Below, piece by piece: positions 27,793 through 36,589 of a stretch of 64,000 nt of DNA; the stretch's first letter is position 1, and each line of letters starts with the position of its first letter. Made by a program: the position numbers and the translations under genes. Under the pieces are notes generated by a model. That model was not told where the DNA came from. It saw only the letters and a list, made by a program, of their open reading frames with translations, and did not search any database. Source of the stretch: an uncultured Planktomarina sp. (GTDB lineage Bacteria > Pseudomonadota > Alphaproteobacteria > Rhodobacterales > Rhodobacteraceae). The stretch spans positions 434,001 through 498,000 of the forward strand of contig CALSQF010000006.1 in the NCBI GenBank assembly GCA_943788425.1, read 5' to 3'.

Positions 27793-29160
27793 CTAGGCCA
27801 CTTCACCGAACACTTTTTTCAAAGAAGCTTCCAACTTTTCAAACATCTCATCGATATGGCTCTCGGTAAAGATGAACGACGGACACAGCACGATAGATTG
27901 CCCCAAAGGCCGACAGATTAATCCGTGATCGGTACAGGTATTCGCTATTCGCTCACTGACAGACAACTCGGCGGCGAAGGGAGTTTTGCTGTCTTTATCC
28001 TGCACTGCCTCCAAAGCCCCCATCAAGCCCTTGCCTCTTGCCTCACCGATATTTGGGTTTTCAAGGAGCCTTTGCATATGCGCTTCGAAATAGGGGGTTA
28101 GGTGGCGCACATTCTCAGCCAGCCCTTCATTCATGATGACATCAATGGCTTTCAACGCAATTGCGGAGCCAACCGGATGGCCGGATGCGGTGAACCCATG
28201 TGGGAATTCCTCAATCGCCTCTGAGGCTGCTTGCAAACGCTGGGTCAATTGCGGATCAAGAATGACCGCCCCCATGGGGAAATATCCTGCCGTGAGGTTT
28301 TTGGAGCTGATGATGGCATCCGGTACAAACCCATAGGCCTCGCATCCCCAAGTATGCCCGGTGCGCCCAAAACCGCAAATCACCTCATCGGAAATCAATG
28401 GGATACCATATTTTTGCAAAATGGGTTGGAGCGCCTGAAAATAGCCTTCCGGCGGTGGAATGACCCCGCCTGCGCCCAGCACAGGCTCTGCAAAGAAGCC
28501 GGCAATGGTGTCTGCGCCCTCGCGGACGATCATGTCTTCCAATTCCGCCGCGAGCCGGGCGGTGAATTGAGCCTCTGTCTCGCCTGGCCGGCCTTCTCGC
28601 CAATAATGCGGACAGGTCAGATGCAAAAAGCCCTGCAATGGGAGGCCGAAGACAGAGTTGTAGGGCTTGCCGGTCATCGAGGCTGAAACCGCCGTGACCC
28701 CGTGGTAGGCATTTTTGCGCGTAATAATTTTGCGCCTGTGATCATGGCCCTCGGATCCATGTAAAAACCAGAGCATTTTGACCATCGTGTCATTGGCTTC
28801 GGAGCCAGAGTTGGTGTAAAACACCTTGCCGCTCTCAAAGGGTGAGACTTCAACGAGCTTTTCGGACAGCATCACAGTTTGATCCGACATTCGGCCAAAA
28901 AAGGCGTGATAGCCGGGAAAGCGGTCATATTGATCCTTGGCAGCCTGCGCGAGACCGGCGTGATCAAATCCGGCCACCATATTCCAAAGGCCCGAGTTGG
29001 CATCCAAAAATTGTCGGCCATGCACGTCGAAAACATAGGGACCGCTGCCGTGGGTGAGGACCGTTGCGCCGCGATTTTCAATTGTTGGCAGATCGGTGAA
29101 GCCGTAGAAGGAATGGGCGTCTGCTCGTGCTTCCCAGCTGTTGGGGGATTGGTCTTTCAT
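27793..29160 (-). CDS. class III omega-aminotransferase (polyamine/beta-alanine:pyruvate type)
   Basis: 455-residue PLP enzyme. Motifs: YTNSGSEANDTMVKMLW near residue 117, NAYHGVTAVSASMTGK near 150, the carboxylate-side DEVICGFGRTGHTWGCE near 255 and the Schiff-base lysine in AIISSKNLTAGYFPMGAV near residue 289. It closes the polyamine-type operon. In related clusters such an enzyme acts on putrescine, GABA or an intermediate with pyruvate as acceptor; it is annotated variously as SpuC-like or beta-alanine:pyruvate aminotransferase, and the exact substrate is not decidable here. AAGG lies 7 bases before the ATG. Confidence 0.88.
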   Translation of the reverse strand: MKDQSPNSWEARADAHSFYGFTDLPTIENRGATVLTHGSGPYVFDVHGRQFLDANSGLWNMVAGFDHAGLAQAAKDQYDRFPGYHAFFGRMSDQTVMLSEKLVEVSPFESGKVFYTNSGSEANDTMVKMLWFLHGSEGHDHRRKIITRKNAYHGVTAVSASMTGKPYNSVFGLPLQGFLHLTCPHYWREGRPGETEAQFTARLAAELEDMIVREGADTIAGFFAEPVLGAGGVIPPPEGYFQALQPILQKYGIPLISDEVICGFGRTGHTWGCEAYGFVPDAIISSKNLTAGYFPMGAVILDPQLTQRLQAASEAIEEFPHGFTASGHPVGSAIALKAIDVIMNEGLAENVRHLTPYFEAHMQRLLENPNIGEARGKGLMGALEAVQDKDSKTPFAAELSVSERIANTCTDHGLICRPLGQSIVLCPSFIFTESHIDEMFEKLEASLKKVFGEVA

Positions 29161-29226
29161 AGGGGGACCTTCGTCTGGAGGGGCCGGGGCTTGGGCGCCG
29201 GCTCGAAAACATGAGGCCTCAAAAAT

Positions 29227-29361
29227 TTAGGGCCGGATGAGAACAGTGCCGCGATTTTTGGGCGGCGCTCCCGCCCAAGCCCATGTGCCATTGGCCACGC
29301 CAAACCAGCCGGTGGCGGGCACGGATCTTGTGGTGAAATTGCAAGGGGCAACCTGTGTCAT
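29227..29361 (-). CDS. possible 44-residue small protein overlapping the amine oxidase stop
   Basis: An ATG at 29361 overlaps the stop of the FAD oxidoreductase gene as ATGA and opens 44 codons (MTQVAPCNFTTRSVPATG ... GTVLIRP) ending with TAA at 29227-29229. The arrangement resembles the 4-base overlaps elsewhere in this operon. I do not recognise the protein; it has no membrane segment and is rich in Gly, Ala, Thr and Trp. The 197-base gap it occupies would otherwise be empty. It could be chance: no codon statistics or homology could be run. Confidence 0.3.
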   Translation of the reverse strand: MTQVAPCNFTTRSVPATGWFGVANGTWAWAGAPPKNRGTVLIRP

Positions 29362-30662
29362 AGGCCCAGCCTATCGCGCAAAGCGAACCATGTCATTGCC
29401 AAAGTCATGATTGGGCTGCGCAGGCTTTGCCCACCCGGAAAGGAGGGGGTCGGAAGCTGAGACAAAAGGTCAAAGCGCTCTGCATCTCCTGCAATGGTTT
29501 CTGCCAAGACCTGCCCGGCGAATCCAGCCAGCGCCACCCCATGCCCGGAATATCCCGAGGCGGTGAGCTGTTGCGGCCCGACACGGGCAAAAAGTGGCAG
29601 ACGTCGTGTGGTGATCCCAAGGGTTCCGCCCCAAGCATGGGTCAGTGGCACATTGGCCAATTGCGGGAAAATTTCGCGCAGCGGCTTGCGGACATTGGCA
29701 AAAATATCCTTTGGGAACCGGGCGCCATAGCTTTCGCCACCACCAAAAATCAGTCGATTGTCATGGCTGAGGCGATAGTAATTGAGCACGAAACGGTTAT
29801 CGGCAACAGCGATAGGCTTGCTCAAAACCTCTTGCGGCCGGTCCAGCGGCGCGGTTGCCACGAGAAAGTTATTGATCGGCATGACCTTGGCGGCTTGGCT
29901 CGGATTGAGGCTGCTATGATAGCCATTGGTGGCATGGATAACATAGTCGGCGCGCAGTTGACCCTGAGCGGTACGCACGAGGTTTGGCGGGCCGTCTTGC
30001 ACAGAAACTGCGGCGCTATTTTCAAAAATACGCGCGTCGGCCGCCTCAGCGGCATTGGCCAGACCCAACGCGTATCGCAGCGGATGAAGATGCCCCGCGC
30101 CCCAATCAACGACCCCGCCTGCATAGCGCGGGGATTTGATGAGATCTGCGATATCCATTTCGCTGAGGCATTCAATGTCTTCATAGCCATAATTCTGGGC
30201 CAGATAATCCGCCTTTGCGTGGCTGCTGGCCCGGTCCTTTGTGCTGAAGTCTGCTTCGGCGACCCCGGGTTGATAGCCAGCCTCGGGCGCGTGGCGGGCC
30301 ACCAGGTCTCGCGTCAAAGACTTGGCGGCCTGTGTCATATCCCAAAGCTGATGCGCCGCATCATGGCTCAGCATCTTCTCAAGCGTCTGTTGACTTTGGT
30401 TGTACCCCGAGCCGACCTGCCCACCGTTGCGACCAGAGGCGCCAAAGCCAACCCGATGGGCATCCAACACGATGACACGATAGCCCTTTTGCGCCAAATG
30501 CAGCGCGCACGACAATCCGGTGAAGCCCGCACCAATGACGCAGACATCGCAGGATATCACATCGTTCAGTGCCGGGCGTGCCGGCTGCTCCGGAATGCTT
30601 TGAGCATACCAGCTGGCGGGATAGCGGCCCGGTTGATCATTGGTGTAGAGAAAATCAGACAT
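29358..30662 (-). CDS. puuB: FAD-dependent amine oxidase, gamma-glutamylputrescine oxidase type
   Basis: 434-residue DAO-family flavoprotein. The dinucleotide-binding fold VCVIGAGFTGLSCALHLAQKGYRVIVLDA starts near residue 40, FGASGRNGGQVGSGYNQS near 73 is typical of PuuB/OrdL oxidases, and GYSGHGVALAGFAGQVLAE near residue 368 is the C-terminal FAD contact. PuuB oxidises gamma-glutamylputrescine to the aldehyde with release of ammonia and peroxide. It overlaps the upstream ligase gene by 8 bases and lies in the operon with two glutamine-synthetase-like ligases. Activity on a different gamma-glutamylated amine is possible. Confidence 0.88.
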   Translation of the reverse strand: MSDFLYTNDQPGRYPASWYAQSIPEQPARPALNDVISCDVCVIGAGFTGLSCALHLAQKGYRVIVLDAHRVGFGASGRNGGQVGSGYNQSQQTLEKMLSHDAAHQLWDMTQAAKSLTRDLVARHAPEAGYQPGVAEADFSTKDRASSHAKADYLAQNYGYEDIECLSEMDIADLIKSPRYAGGVVDWGAGHLHPLRYALGLANAAEAADARIFENSAAVSVQDGPPNLVRTAQGQLRADYVIHATNGYHSSLNPSQAAKVMPINNFLVATAPLDRPQEVLSKPIAVADNRFVLNYYRLSHDNRLIFGGGESYGARFPKDIFANVRKPLREIFPQLANVPLTHAWGGTLGITTRRLPLFARVGPQQLTASGYSGHGVALAGFAGQVLAETIAGDAERFDLLSQLPTPSFPGGQSLRSPIMTLAMTWFALRDRLGL

Positions 30663-32007
30663 TCAGTAACAGATGCTCGCGCTCCCAAGTGGAAATGACC
30701 TGCAAAAATTCGCTATATTCCGTGCGCTTGACGATCGAATAGACCCGGGCAAATTCGGGATCAAGCACATCATGCAGGCGCTTGGCCTCATCAAAAATAT
30801 CCATGGCGGTAAAGAGGTCATAAGGGATCGCCTCTTCGCTGTCATAGGCGTCACCTCGATATTGTTTGTCGGGGCGCTCCTGATCTTCAAGCCCAAGATA
30901 GCAACAGGCTAGGGAGGCGGCGATGCCAAGATAGGGATTGCAATCCATTCCCGCGAGACGGTTTTCAATCCTGCGTGACTTCGGTGAAGACAGGGGGATG
31001 CGAATTCCTGTGGTGCGATTGTCGCGGGCCCATTCGAGGTTGATTGGGGCTGCGTGATCTTTGACGTAGCGCCGATAGCTGTTCACATAGGGCGCCAGCA
31101 TGGCAATGACCGATGGCAGATGATTTTGCAGCCCGGCGATCATATGGTAAAACACATCAGTCTCACCGCCCTGTGGGCCGACAAAAATATTGTCGCCATT
31201 TGCGTCCAAAAATGAGTGGTGAATGTGCATGGCGGAGCCAGGCTCATCGGCGATGGGTTTGGCCATAAATGTTGCAAAACAATCGTGTTTCAAGGCGGCT
31301 TCGCGGATCAGGCGTTTGAAAAAGAACACCTCATCGGCGAGTTTCACCGGATCACCGTGGCGTAGATTTATCTCAACCTGACCCGCGCCGCCCTCTTGGG
31401 TAATGCCATCAATTTCAAAACCTTGGGCCTCCGCAAAGTCATAAATATCGTCGATCACTGGGCCATATTCATCAACAGCGGAAAGCGAGTAGGCTTGATG
31501 CGCCGCCGCTGGCCGGCCTGAGCGCCCCATCATTGGCACAATCGGTTGCGCCGGATCTGTGTTGCGCGCGACAAGAAAAAATTCCATCTCTGGCGCTACC
31601 ACAGGCTCAAGCCCCTTGTCGCGGAACAATTGAACCACGCGCTTGAGGACATTGCGCGGCGCGGTTGGTATCGGCGCACCATCGCGATCATAGGCGTCAT
31701 GAATGACCTGCAAGGTGGCATCGGTCGCCCAAGGTGCTGCGGTGGCGGTGTCGAGGTCGGGACGCAGTGTCATATCAGGCTCCACCCAGCCCTCCTCGCC
31801 TGCTGCTTCCGCCCATTCGCCAGTGAGCGTTTGCAGGAAAATTGAGTTGGGCAGGTAGAAATGCTCTTGTTTGGCAAATTTTGAGGCCGGAACCGCTTTG
31901 CCGCGCGCCACGCCCGGAAAATCAGAAATGATGCACTCGACCTCATCTAACTGCCGCTCGCCAATATAGGCTTTGGCACTGGCCGGTAGGCTGTCTTTCC
32001 AACTCAT
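30655..32007 (-). CDS. puuA: glutamine synthetase family ligase, gamma-glutamylpolyamine synthetase type (copy 1)
   Basis: 450 residues with the GS catalytic barrel: VVAPEMEFFLVAR (metal glutamates) near residue 134, GAGQVEINLRHGDPVKLAD near 204, KPIADEPGSAMHIHHSFLD with the metal histidine near 250, RDNRTTGIRIPLSS near 336 and RIENRLAGMDCNPYL near 353. The short N-terminal domain and operon partners place it in the PuuA/GlnT group, which joins glutamate to the amino group of a polyamine, rather than true GlnA. It overlaps the amidotransferase gene by 4 bases and the oxidase gene by 8. Confidence 0.87.
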   Translation of the reverse strand: MSWKDSLPASAKAYIGERQLDEVECIISDFPGVARGKAVPASKFAKQEHFYLPNSIFLQTLTGEWAEAAGEEGWVEPDMTLRPDLDTATAAPWATDATLQVIHDAYDRDGAPIPTAPRNVLKRVVQLFRDKGLEPVVAPEMEFFLVARNTDPAQPIVPMMGRSGRPAAAHQAYSLSAVDEYGPVIDDIYDFAEAQGFEIDGITQEGGAGQVEINLRHGDPVKLADEVFFFKRLIREAALKHDCFATFMAKPIADEPGSAMHIHHSFLDANGDNIFVGPQGGETDVFYHMIAGLQNHLPSVIAMLAPYVNSYRRYVKDHAAPINLEWARDNRTTGIRIPLSSPKSRRIENRLAGMDCNPYLGIAASLACCYLGLEDQERPDKQYRGDAYDSEEAIPYDLFTAMDIFDEAKRLHDVLDPEFARVYSIVKRTEYSEFLQVISTWEREHLLLNV

Positions 32008-32705
32008 GAGCGTATCTCCGGTATATACTTTCCTTTGAGGAAGGCGGCCATATCCTGCGCGATTGCGGAATTCTGGATCGGTACATTGCGCAATTGATCC
32101 GCGCGTTCCATGAGGGCCAGCGGATAGACTGGGCTTGAGCGTCGCGATTTCACATAATCATCAAAGACTGAATTGCTAAACTCGGGGTGCGGCTGAACAG
32201 TAAAAGCTTTTTGCCCATAAATCAGCGCGGCGAATTGGCAAAACGGGCTGCTTGCGATGACCTGCGCTTCGGGAGGTAGGGTCGCGACCTGATCTTGATG
32301 CCAAGCATTTAACGTCACCGAGCCATGGCCATTAAAGCTGTAGTCATGTCGGCCAATAGCCCAACCCCCTTCAAATTTCTCCACGCGCGCGCCCAGCGCT
32401 TGCGCAATGATCTGGTGGCCAAAGCATATGCCCACCATGGGGCGCGCGCTGGCATAGATCTCGCGGATTAATTCACTCAAAGGGGGGATAAAAGCGTGAT
32501 CCTCATAGGCGCCATATTTGGAGCCGGAGATCAACCATCCGTCTGCCGCGTTAATGGCGGCGGGAAAATCTCCATCCACCACGTTCCAGGTTTGGAAGGT
32601 GAAGTCATAGCTTTGAAACAAAGTGGCAAACATAGCGTCGAAATCGCCGTGCTTGGCACGGACCTCGTCCGGCGCATGGCCACATTGTAAAATGCCGATC
32701 AGCAT
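32004..32705 (-). CDS. class I glutamine amidotransferase-like protein (GMP synthase-like)
   Basis: 233-residue GATase1 domain with no synthetase partner domain. Catalytic cysteine C94 sits in GICFGHQ, and H173 and E175 in QPHPEF complete the triad. In polyamine operons such stand-alone GATases probably remove the gamma-glutamyl group, the step performed by PuuD in Escherichia coli; PuuD is a different subtype, so this is an inference from context. The gene begins after a 60-base gap from the second ligase and overlaps puuA by ATGA. Confidence 0.85.
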   Translation of the reverse strand: MLIGILQCGHAPDEVRAKHGDFDAMFATLFQSYDFTFQTWNVVDGDFPAAINAADGWLISGSKYGAYEDHAFIPPLSELIREIYASARPMVGICFGHQIIAQALGARVEKFEGGWAIGRHDYSFNGHGSVTLNAWHQDQVATLPPEAQVIASSPFCQFAALIYGQKAFTVQPHPEFSNSVFDDYVKSRRSSPVYPLALMERADQLRNVPIQNSAIAQDMAAFLKGKYIPEIRS

Positions 32706-32765
32706 TGGAACCTCTTGTAGATTGCGCGGATCTTATGCGGGTTCCGCTGGTTTGAAAAGACGTGT

Positions 32766-34043
32766 TTAGGCAGTGTCGATCAAAGCCATGAGGGCGTCAT
32801 GATCCGAAAGCTTATCAAAAAGATCGCGTTCTTGTGATTTTGTGGCCGCGAGATTTTCCAAAATGAGAGGGGGCATGAACTGCTCAAGCAGTGGCGCCTC
32901 CAGCCCTTCAATCGCCGCAGAAAGATCAGGCAGCAGTCCAGGCGGCTGTGCGGGGTGCTCATAGGCGTTGCCCTCAATGGGTGCGGGCGGCACGGCTTTG
33001 CGTTCTATACCCTCGAGAGCGGCGCCGAAAATAGCGGCAAACAGCAAATAAGGGTTGGCGTCGCCGCCGGCCACGCGATGTTCAATCCGTGTCGCGGCTT
33101 TTGGACCACTGGGAATACGCATTGCGACGGTGCGGTTTTCATAGCCCCAGGTGGCGGAGGTTGGCGCATGGGCGCCCGCTACGAAACGTTGAAAACTATT
33201 GATATAGGGGGCAAAAAACAATGTGCTGGCCTCGAAGGCTTCAAGACAGCCTGCAATTGCGGATTGTAACTTGTCCTGGCTGCAGAAGATGTTTTCATCC
33301 GCCTTATTGATGACCGAGAAATGCGTATGCAGCCCGTTGCCGCTCTCATCGGAAAAAGGTTTGGCCATGAAGGTTGCGGCCATGCCGTGGTTGCGTGCGG
33401 TGCCTTTAATCAGTTCTTTGAGCAAAATGACATTATCTGCAATGTGAAGTGCCGGGCCATGGGTCATCGTGACCTCAAACTGCCCAACGCCGGCTTCTGT
33501 GGTGATGGTCAAATCACCTATGCCCATCAGCTTTGCCCCTTCGGACACATCGTTGAAGAAGTGATCAAACCCATCCAATTCCCGCAGGGACAAAATTTCG
33601 GTTCCACTCAACCGGCGGCCGGTTTTGGGATTCACCGGTGGCGCAAGATTGCCGCCATCTTCGAGCAAGAAAAATTCCAGTTCACAGGCGGCAATCACCC
33701 GCCAGCCATGATCGGCATAACGCTTTAAAACATCGCTCAAGGCAATGCGCGGGTCGCCTTCAAAGGGGGAGCCGTCTTCATTGTGCATCACCCTTAGGTC
33801 CAATTCCGCCTCACCGGCCACCCAAGGCAGAGGGACAGGATCACGGCCCGCTGGCTCCATAATGCCATCTTGATCGCCGGTTTCAAACACAAGCGGCGAC
33901 CCTTGGATGTCTGCCCCGAATACATCAATATTGAGGACGGACAGCGGCATGCGCATTTGCTTGCCGCTCATGCCTTTGGGGACGCGTTTGCCACGTAATT
34001 GACCATTGAGATCAACAGCTGCGACACGAAGGGATTTACTCAT
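32766..34043 (-). CDS. glutamine synthetase family ligase (copy 2)
   Basis: 425 residues, GS fold, clearly different from the puuA copy. ACELEFFLLEDGG near residue 118, GVGQFEVTMTHG near 195, KPFSDESGNGLHTHFSV near 238 (metal histidine), YENRTVAMRIPSGP near 312 and RIEHRVAGGDANPYL near 330 form the active site. It starts with VAAVDLNGQLRGKRVP, typical of the second GS-like protein of Rhodobacterales polyamine clusters. It overlaps the upstream permease gene by 4 bases. Two GS-like ligases in one operon suggest two amine substrates or two successive glutamylations. Confidence 0.85.
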   Translation of the reverse strand: MSKSLRVAAVDLNGQLRGKRVPKGMSGKQMRMPLSVLNIDVFGADIQGSPLVFETGDQDGIMEPAGRDPVPLPWVAGEAELDLRVMHNEDGSPFEGDPRIALSDVLKRYADHGWRVIAACELEFFLLEDGGNLAPPVNPKTGRRLSGTEILSLRELDGFDHFFNDVSEGAKLMGIGDLTITTEAGVGQFEVTMTHGPALHIADNVILLKELIKGTARNHGMAATFMAKPFSDESGNGLHTHFSVINKADENIFCSQDKLQSAIAGCLEAFEASTLFFAPYINSFQRFVAGAHAPTSATWGYENRTVAMRIPSGPKAATRIEHRVAGGDANPYLLFAAIFGAALEGIERKAVPPAPIEGNAYEHPAQPPGLLPDLSAAIEGLEAPLLEQFMPPLILENLAATKSQERDLFDKLSDHDALMALIDTA

Positions 34044-34843
34044 CTTATGACCTGTGGCCTATAGCGCAGCTTCGGGCGCGCTTGGCTTGGAAGATGTCGA
34101 TTGAGACGCGCGTTGACAAGGCCAAAAAAGCCGATGATCACAAAAGTGAGCAGGATGAAATAAAAGGCCAAAATAGGATAGGCGATGAAGGGGTTGAAGG
34201 TCTTATCGGCGAAATAGCTGGCGTAATAGAGGGCATCGCCGCGCTGTTGCCAGGCTGGGAAGCCTGAAAAAAACACCAAGGTGGTCGCATGAAACAGAAA
34301 AATTGCCTCATTGGTATAGGCTGGCCAAGCCAGGCGTAGGCTGGTGGGCCAGATCACGCGGCGGAAGCGCGACCAGCCCGAAAGGCCATAGGCATCGGCA
34401 GCCTCAACCTCTCCTTTTGGCACGGAACGCAACGCGCCGTAGAAAATTTCGGCAGAATAGGCGGCGGTGTTGAGGATCAGCACCAAGAGCGCTCCAAATT
34501 GTGCCGCGGTGAGCCAAGGCAGAAGACCTTGCTGTTTGAGGCGAAGAAAGATGAAATAGGCCAAGAAAAATTGGATAAACAGCGGGGATCCGCGGAAAAT
34601 CAAAATAAACCATTCTGCCGGTTGGCGCAGGACAGCGTGGGTGCTGGCCTTGGCGAGCGCCATCGCATTGGCAATGAAAAATCCGATCAACAGCGCCAAG
34701 GTTCCGAAATAGATATTCCAAATCAGGCCCGAGCCAATCAGCGTGAAATGCTGGCAGAGGGTGAAATCCGACTTGGGCAGCAGGCGTTCTCCATAGCCCA
34801 AAGCGCGCAGGCCATAGTCTAAAATGGTTTGCTGGCAGCTCAT
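34040..34843 (-). CDS. polar amino acid type ABC transporter permease (HisM/ArtM-like)
   Basis: 267-residue inner-membrane permease of the HisMQ/GltJK family. About five membrane helices are visible (first at IYFGTLALLIGFFIANAMALA). The EAA loop, which contacts the ATPase, is at EVEAADAYGLSGWSRFRRVIWP near residue 146. Helices FILIFRGSPLFIQFFLAYFIF and AYPILAFYFILLTFVIIGFFG follow the family pattern. It overlaps its partner permease by 4 bases and the second ligase by 4 bases, so transport and catabolism are tied into one transcript. Confidence 0.9.
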   Translation of the reverse strand: MSCQQTILDYGLRALGYGERLLPKSDFTLCQHFTLIGSGLIWNIYFGTLALLIGFFIANAMALAKASTHAVLRQPAEWFILIFRGSPLFIQFFLAYFIFLRLKQQGLLPWLTAAQFGALLVLILNTAAYSAEIFYGALRSVPKGEVEAADAYGLSGWSRFRRVIWPTSLRLAWPAYTNEAIFLFHATTLVFFSGFPAWQQRGDALYYASYFADKTFNPFIAYPILAFYFILLTFVIIGFFGLVNARLNRHLPSQARPKLRYRPQVIR

Positions 34844-35706
34844 GACGGTGCTCCCAATGTGCCCTGCCCATGGGTGAGGCGTTTCATCACGCGTTCAAGC
34901 ACCACTTCTGAGAGTTTGGTGAAGGCGAGGTAAAAGACCAGCAGAAACAAAAAATACTGCATCCGCCAGTCACCATGGGGGTAGTTGGAGAATTTTGCCT
35001 GTTTCGTGCCGCCCAATTCGCGGGCCCAGTAGACAACGTCTTCGACGCCAAGCAAAAACAGCAGTGGTGTGGCTTTAATCAAGACCATCCAAAGATTAGA
35101 CAGCCCCGGCAGGGCATAGACCCACATTTGCGGCACCAAAATGCGCCAAAACACCTGCGCTGGGTGCATTCCATAGGCCTGCGCCGTTTCTATCTGGGCT
35201 TGGGGTACGGCGCGCATGGCGCCATATAGAACATTTGCAGCAAAGGCTCCAAAGACGATAGCGAACGTCAGAACCGCTGTGAAAAAACCGTAAATTTCAT
35301 GCACATATTGTGGGGCAGTACCCAGGGGCAGCTTGGCAGCTGCGCAGACGACAAAATCATTGCCCTGGCGAATAGGTTCGTCCCAATCAGGGCAAAGCGC
35401 TTGATGGCGCAGCCATTCGAAACCCTGATCGAGCGCGATGACGAAAAATAGGAAAAAAGCGATATCGGGCACGCCGCGCACAGCGGAGATATAGGTTTTA
35501 CCGACAAGGCGTAATGGCAAGAGCCGGGCGCGGGCCAGAATGGCGCCGCCAAAGCCAAATACAAGCGCCGTTGGGGCAGTGACACCCAAGAGGATCAGCA
35601 CAGTTGCGAAGGATTGATAAAACAACAGGTGTTTGCCCGTGGTCAGATAGCAGCTGAGCCAGGGCAGGCTGGTAAGGAGGCTTGGATCTGAACAAAAGCT
35701 AAAAAT
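34840..35706 (-). CDS. polar amino acid type ABC transporter permease with non-canonical start
   Basis: Partner permease of the same transporter. EAA loop at AQIETAQAYGMHPAQVFWRILVP, helices ILLGVTAPTALVFGFGGAIL, DIAFFLFFVIALDQ and a final YFLFLLVFYLAFTKLSEVVL. The first ordinary start is TTG at 35625, but the frame stays open 135 bases further and encodes SFCSDPSLLTSLPWL followed by SCYLTTGKHLLF, which looks like the normal N-terminus of this permease group. That stretch has no ATG, GTG or TTG. I place the start at ATT 35706, ten bases after AAGG, giving 288 residues; the start is uncertain. A 97-base untranslated gap with a hairpin separates it from the binding-protein gene. Confidence 0.8.
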   Translation of the reverse strand: MFSFCSDPSLLTSLPWLSCYLTTGKHLLFYQSFATVLILLGVTAPTALVFGFGGAILARARLLPLRLVGKTYISAVRGVPDIAFFLFFVIALDQGFEWLRHQALCPDWDEPIRQGNDFVVCAAAKLPLGTAPQYVHEIYGFFTAVLTFAIVFGAFAANVLYGAMRAVPQAQIETAQAYGMHPAQVFWRILVPQMWVYALPGLSNLWMVLIKATPLLFLLGVEDVVYWARELGGTKQAKFSNYPHGDWRMQYFLFLLVFYLAFTKLSEVVLERVMKRLTHGQGTLGAPS

Positions 35707-35804
35707 CGGACTGGCACCTTCGGTGTGGCGTCTGCTGGCCTGTTTCGGTGATTGTTTGGTTTAAAGTTATAAATGCGCCCAATGCGGCGGAATTATGGGA
35801 AAAT

Positions 35805-35829
35805 GGGGGCGCGGGCGAACCTCGCCCCC
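35805..35829 (-). terminator. hairpin after the binding-protein gene (attenuator-like)
   Basis: GGGGGCG and CGCCCCC form a 7-bp GC stem (35805-35811 with 35823-35829) just after the stop of the binding-protein gene; on the minus strand it is followed by ATTTTCCC. Such hairpins after a binding-protein gene typically protect or partly terminate the message so that more binding protein than permease is made. The stem is seen directly; its role is inferred. Confidence 0.6.
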
Positions 35830-35842
35830 AAAGGTTTGTTAT

Positions 35843-36556
35843 TTAGAACTGTTCACCAACTTCCCATTTGGCGATCAAGGCGTTCAATGACCCATCTGCT
35901 TTCATAGAGGCGATCGCTGCGTCAAATTTGCCGCGCAGCTTTGCATCGGATTCGCGGAGACCCATGCCAACGCCGCCACCGATCAACTCTTGTTGCGCGA
36001 GGAGCACCAAATCGGCATCGCCCTCTGCCACGGGGTTGAGATAGGATTTATCCGCCAACACCGCATCAGCTTCGCCATTTTTCACGGCAGCAACGGTTTC
36101 CTCCGGCGTTGCAAATTCTACAAGTGTGGCGCCAGAGGCGGCAATAAAGCTGGCTTGAATGGTATTGGTTTGCGCAGCAATCACAGCACCTGAGAGATCC
36201 ACATCAGCCGAGAGAGCCATATAAGCAGACGGATCAGGTTGGGTATAGTTTTGCGTGAAGTCGATCACCTCATCACGCTCGGCTGTGATCGACATGCCGG
36301 CGATGATGGTGTCGTAGTTGCCGGACACCAAGTTTGGAATTATGCTGTCCCAGTCGTTGACAACCCATTCGCAGGTCAACTCGGCACGCGCGCAGAGCTC
36401 ATCGCCCAATTCACGCTCGAAACCGTCAACTTCGCCAGCATCGTTGATGAAGTTATAGGGGGGGTAGGCACCTTCGGTGCCCATTCGGATTGTATCGGCA
36501 AAGGACATGCCAGCGGTCAGTGCCAAAGCGGCGGTGGTCAAGATCAGCTTGTTCAT
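35843..36556 (-). CDS. periplasmic amino acid/amine-binding protein (SBP family 3)
   Basis: 237-residue type II binding protein with a signal peptide (MNKLILTTAALALTAGMSFA, cleavage likely after residue 20). The family opening IRMGTEGAYPPYNFINDAGEVDGFERELGDELC is followed by CEWVVNDWDSIIPNLVSGNYDTIIAGMSIT, where the arginine/aspartate that would hold an amino acid carboxylate and amine can be found (TAERDEVIDF). Two cysteines near residues 55 and 62 may form a disulfide. AGGGAG precedes the ATG by 7 bases. It gives the transporter its specificity; family 3 proteins bind polar amino acids and opines rather than free polyamines. Confidence 0.92.
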   Translation of the reverse strand: MNKLILTTAALALTAGMSFADTIRMGTEGAYPPYNFINDAGEVDGFERELGDELCARAELTCEWVVNDWDSIIPNLVSGNYDTIIAGMSITAERDEVIDFTQNYTQPDPSAYMALSADVDLSGAVIAAQTNTIQASFIAASGATLVEFATPEETVAAVKNGEADAVLADKSYLNPVAEGDADLVLLAQQELIGGGVGMGLRESDAKLRGKFDAAIASMKADGSLNALIAKWEVGEQF

Positions 36557-36589
36557 ATTTATCTCCCTAAGATATGTGGCTGAGTTTGT

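Noticed and set aside
29427-30698. Long plus-strand open frame (423 codons) antisense to the amine oxidase gene
   Set aside because: It mirrors the codon positions of a well-supported gene on the other strand, has no family resemblance and no ribosome site.
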